From Methanocalculus sp. MSAO_Arc2 (GTDB lineage Archaea; Halobacteriota; Methanomicrobia; Methanomicrobiales; Methanocorpusculaceae): 8,046 bases of DNA. The translations under genes and the position numbers were made by a program. Below, piece after piece: positions 6,566-8,046 of this stretch. Each line of letters starts with the position of its first letter. The stretch's first letter is position 1. The notes beneath the pieces were generated by a model. The model was not told the origin of the DNA. It did not search any database and saw only the letters and a program-made list of their open reading frames with translations. Location of the stretch: assembly GCA_003838065.1 (NCBI GenBank), contig QZAC01000072.1:1-8046 (forward strand). The letters run 5' to 3'.

Positions 6566-6577
6566 AATAAGTGGTGG
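6560..6577. repeat. short inverted repeat CCACC-N8-GGTGG in the divergent spacer
   Basis: CCACC (6560-6564) and GGTGG (6573-6577) are perfect inverted arms separated by eight A/T-rich bases. One arm coincides with the ribosome binding site of the leftward gene. It could be a regulator's operator or, if transcription starts far enough upstream, a hairpin masking that site. Five-base arms can arise by chance. Confidence 0.4.
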
Positions 6578-6599
6578 GAGAATAGAGTATATTATAGAC

Positions 6600-7781
6600 A
6601 TGGACGAAACCCTCATCGACAATATAGGTGGCGAACCGGCGATGCAGTCGCAGCGGATGAAAGAGCTGTACGAGTCAATGGTTGAACTCCGTGAGAAGGT
6701 TGAAGCCCAGCAGAAGGATATACTCAAACTCAGAGAGGAGAACGCACAGCTGAAACGGGAAAATGCCCAGCTCAAACGTCTCCCCCTCTTTGTTGCGGTT
6801 GTCATCGAGAAGATGGAAGGTGGTGAAGTCTATCTTCGCCAGCTCGGAAACAACCAGGAGTACATCACCCATGCAGGAGAGGATATCTATTCCCTTCTGA
6901 AGCCCGGGGCAAAAGTTGCCGTCAATAATGCGCTCTCTATCGTCAAGGTTGTTGGGACAACCTATGATTCACGGGTACGGGTGATGGAGCTTGAATCTTC
7001 TCCCAGCCAGACGTTTAAAGAGATCGGCGGCCTGAACCATGAGATCGAAGAAGTCAGGGAAGCAGTGGAATATCCGCTCACACGACCAGAGGTCTTCAGG
7101 AGGCTCGGGGTTGAGCCGCCAAAGGGCATCCTGCTCTACGGCCCTCCAGGAACAGGAAAAACCCTGATTGCAAAGGCAATTGCCCATAACGCACAGGCAA
7201 CATTTATCCGGATGTCGGGAAGCGAACTTGTCCATAAGTTTATCGGTGAAGGTGCCCAGCTTGTGCGTGAACTCTTCCAGCTCGCCCGGGAAAAGGCGCC
7301 TTCAATCGTCTTTATCGACGAGATCGATGCAGTCGGCAGCACACGCACCCATGACGGCACATCAGGATCAGCCGAAGTCCAGCGGACGCTCATGCAGCTC
7401 CTCGCGGAGATGGACGGGTTCAATAACCGGGGTGAGATCCGGATCATGGCCGCGACAAACCGTCCTGATATGCTGGACCCTGCTCTCCTCCGTCCAGGCA
7501 GGTTTGACCGGCTGATCAAGATCCCCTTCCCTGACAGGGACGCACGACATGAGATCCTCAAGATCCATTCAAAGAACCTCTCCCTGAAGCATGTGAACCT
7601 CGATCTAATCGCTTCTGAAACAGATGGAGCAACCGGTGCTGAGCTTGAGGCGATCTGCCGTGAAGCCGGGATGATCGCTGTCCGTGAACGTGCGAATTGG
7701 GTTGAACAGCAGCATTTTGATGCAGCCGTCCGGAAAGTCAGGCTGGAGCAGCCTGAAAATGACGGCAGAATGTATCTCTAG
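6600..7781 (+). CDS. pan: proteasome-activating nucleotidase (PAN), AAA+ ATPase
   Basis: PAN is the hexameric ATPase that unfolds proteins and feeds them to the archaeal 20S proteasome. Numbering from ATG 6600 (393 aa), a coiled coil spans about 20-60 with a tandem heptad ENAQLKR at 47-53 and 54-60, ending at L61-P62, where family members carry the coil-breaking proline. An OB domain covers about 63-125. The AAA+ domain shows Walker A GPPGTGKT (181-188), the aromatic-hydrophobic pore loop KFIGEG (213-218), Walker B IVFIDE (236-241), and the second region of homology AATNRPD to RPGRFDR (284-304) with arginine-finger candidates R298 and R301. The last three residues, MYL, fit the HbYX motif that docks into the 20S ring and opens its gate. 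The start is unsettled: ATG 6600 has no ribosome binding site, whereas in-frame ATG 6642 (379 aa, coil intact) has AGGTGG ten bases upstream (6626-6631). The longer frame is listed as the outer limit. Confidence 0.95.
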   Translation: MDETLIDNIGGEPAMQSQRMKELYESMVELREKVEAQQKDILKLREENAQLKRENAQLKRLPLFVAVVIEKMEGGEVYLRQLGNNQEYITHAGEDIYSLLKPGAKVAVNNALSIVKVVGTTYDSRVRVMELESSPSQTFKEIGGLNHEIEEVREAVEYPLTRPEVFRRLGVEPPKGILLYGPPGTGKTLIAKAIAHNAQATFIRMSGSELVHKFIGEGAQLVRELFQLAREKAPSIVFIDEIDAVGSTRTHDGTSGSAEVQRTLMQLLAEMDGFNNRGEIRIMAATNRPDMLDPALLRPGRFDRLIKIPFPDRDARHEILKIHSKNLSLKHVNLDLIASETDGATGAELEAICREAGMIAVRERANWVEQQHFDAAVRKVRLEQPENDGRMYL

Positions 7782-7793
7782 ACTATCACAGCA

Positions 7794-8046
7794 ATGCAGG
7801 TCATATTCATCCCTAAACCGGGCATTGACCTGTACCGCACATTTTTATTGTCTGAGACAAGCAGGATGATCCTGCGGTTCTACGCACCGTACCGCCGGGA
7901 TGACGGGTGTGTTGAAGTCCCGGTTGCAACGCTTGGCTCAGGCCTCTCACTTGCATCTGAGCTCCGCTGGTATATCAGGAGATATACAGCAGATCTTCTT
8001 TTTCAAACACAGGATGACCAATTAATCTCCTATAAGCTCGCAAAAG
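7794..8046 (+). CDS. hypothetical protein, N-terminal part (runs off the window end)
   Basis: From ATG 7794, twelve bases after the PAN stop, the frame stays open for 84 codons to the end of the window. The product starts MQVIFIPKPGIDLYRTFLLSE and continues with a mixed hydrophobic and basic segment (RFYAPYRRDDGCVEVPVATLGSG, then SELRWYIRRYTADLL). There is no signal peptide or motif I recognise. No ribosome binding site precedes ATG 7794, so translation may depend on PAN read-through. A second in-frame ATG at 7866 (residue 25) is a competitor: the T-rich tract at 7840-7848 just before it uses the codons TTT TTA TTG, which look more like promoter or terminator sequence than the CTC/CTG-rich coding style nearby. 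The gene is probably real; its start and function are uncertain. Confidence 0.55.
   Translation, partial: MQVIFIPKPGIDLYRTFLLSETSRMILRFYAPYRRDDGCVEVPVATLGSGLSLASELRWYIRRYTADLLFQTQDDQLISYKLAK

Larger units (their letters stand above)
6556..6599. promoter_or_regulatory. divergent promoter with near-palindromic TATA-like box between the PMDh operon and PAN
   Basis: The spacer contains GTATATTATAGAC (6587-6599), nearly palindromic and thus able to act in both directions. Leftward it would start transcription near 6566, giving the GTG at 6555 a leader of about 11 bases that includes AGGTGG. Rightward it would start near 6618, which lies inside the longest PAN reading frame and would favour the downstream PAN start at 6642. 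A second TATA-like stretch, CTAATAAGT (6564-6572), could instead drive a near-leaderless PAN mRNA from ATG 6600. Confidence 0.5.

Overview
The window looks like a chromosomal segment of a methanogenic euryarchaeon, most likely of the order Methanomicrobiales. The reasons are an archaeal proteasome-activating nucleotidase (PAN), archaeal pelota, a long archaeal FKBP, an aconitase-X-type small subunit of the archaeal mevalonate pathway, an MJ1487-type B12-binding radical SAM protein, A/T-rich TATA-like boxes and GGAGGT-type ribosome binding sites. The order-level placement rests on remembered resemblance of the proteins, not on a search. Coding density is very high. I see no mobile element, CRISPR array, tRNA, rRNA or frameshifted gene.

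Layout: (1) 1-132 (-) is the 5' end of an unrecognised basic/acidic protein, divergent from (2) a two-gene + strand unit at 189-3112. That unit is an RqcH/NEMF/Rqc2-family protein followed, with a 4-base ATGA overlap, by pelota; together they pair ribosome rescue with ribosome-associated quality control of the stalled nascent chain. (3) A long SlyD-like FKBP prolyl isomerase (3124-3801, -) runs toward pelota and leaves only 11 bases between the stops. (4) A CYTH-domain (CyaB-like) protein (3859-4401, +) is divergent from the FKBP and overlaps, tail to tail by 56 bases, (5) a three-gene minus-strand operon read from 6555 down to 4346: phosphomevalonate dehydratase small subunit (DUF126), an uncharacterised B12-binding radical SAM protein, and a COG2129-like metallophosphoesterase. 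Its junctions are TAG directly followed by ATG, then an ATGATGA overlap. (6) PAN (6600-7781, +) is divergent from that operon across a 44-base spacer holding a near-palindromic TATA-like box and an inverted repeat. It is followed by (7) the truncated start of an unrecognised ORF (7794 to the window end).

The shared theme of the outer parts is protein homeostasis: stalled-ribosome splitting (pelota), nascent-chain tagging (RqcH), folding (FKBP) and unfolding for the proteasome (PAN). The inner minus-strand operon links isoprenoid precursor synthesis to a radical SAM enzyme of unknown function. The ordinary genes are well supported; the links drawn between them are inference from arrangement only.
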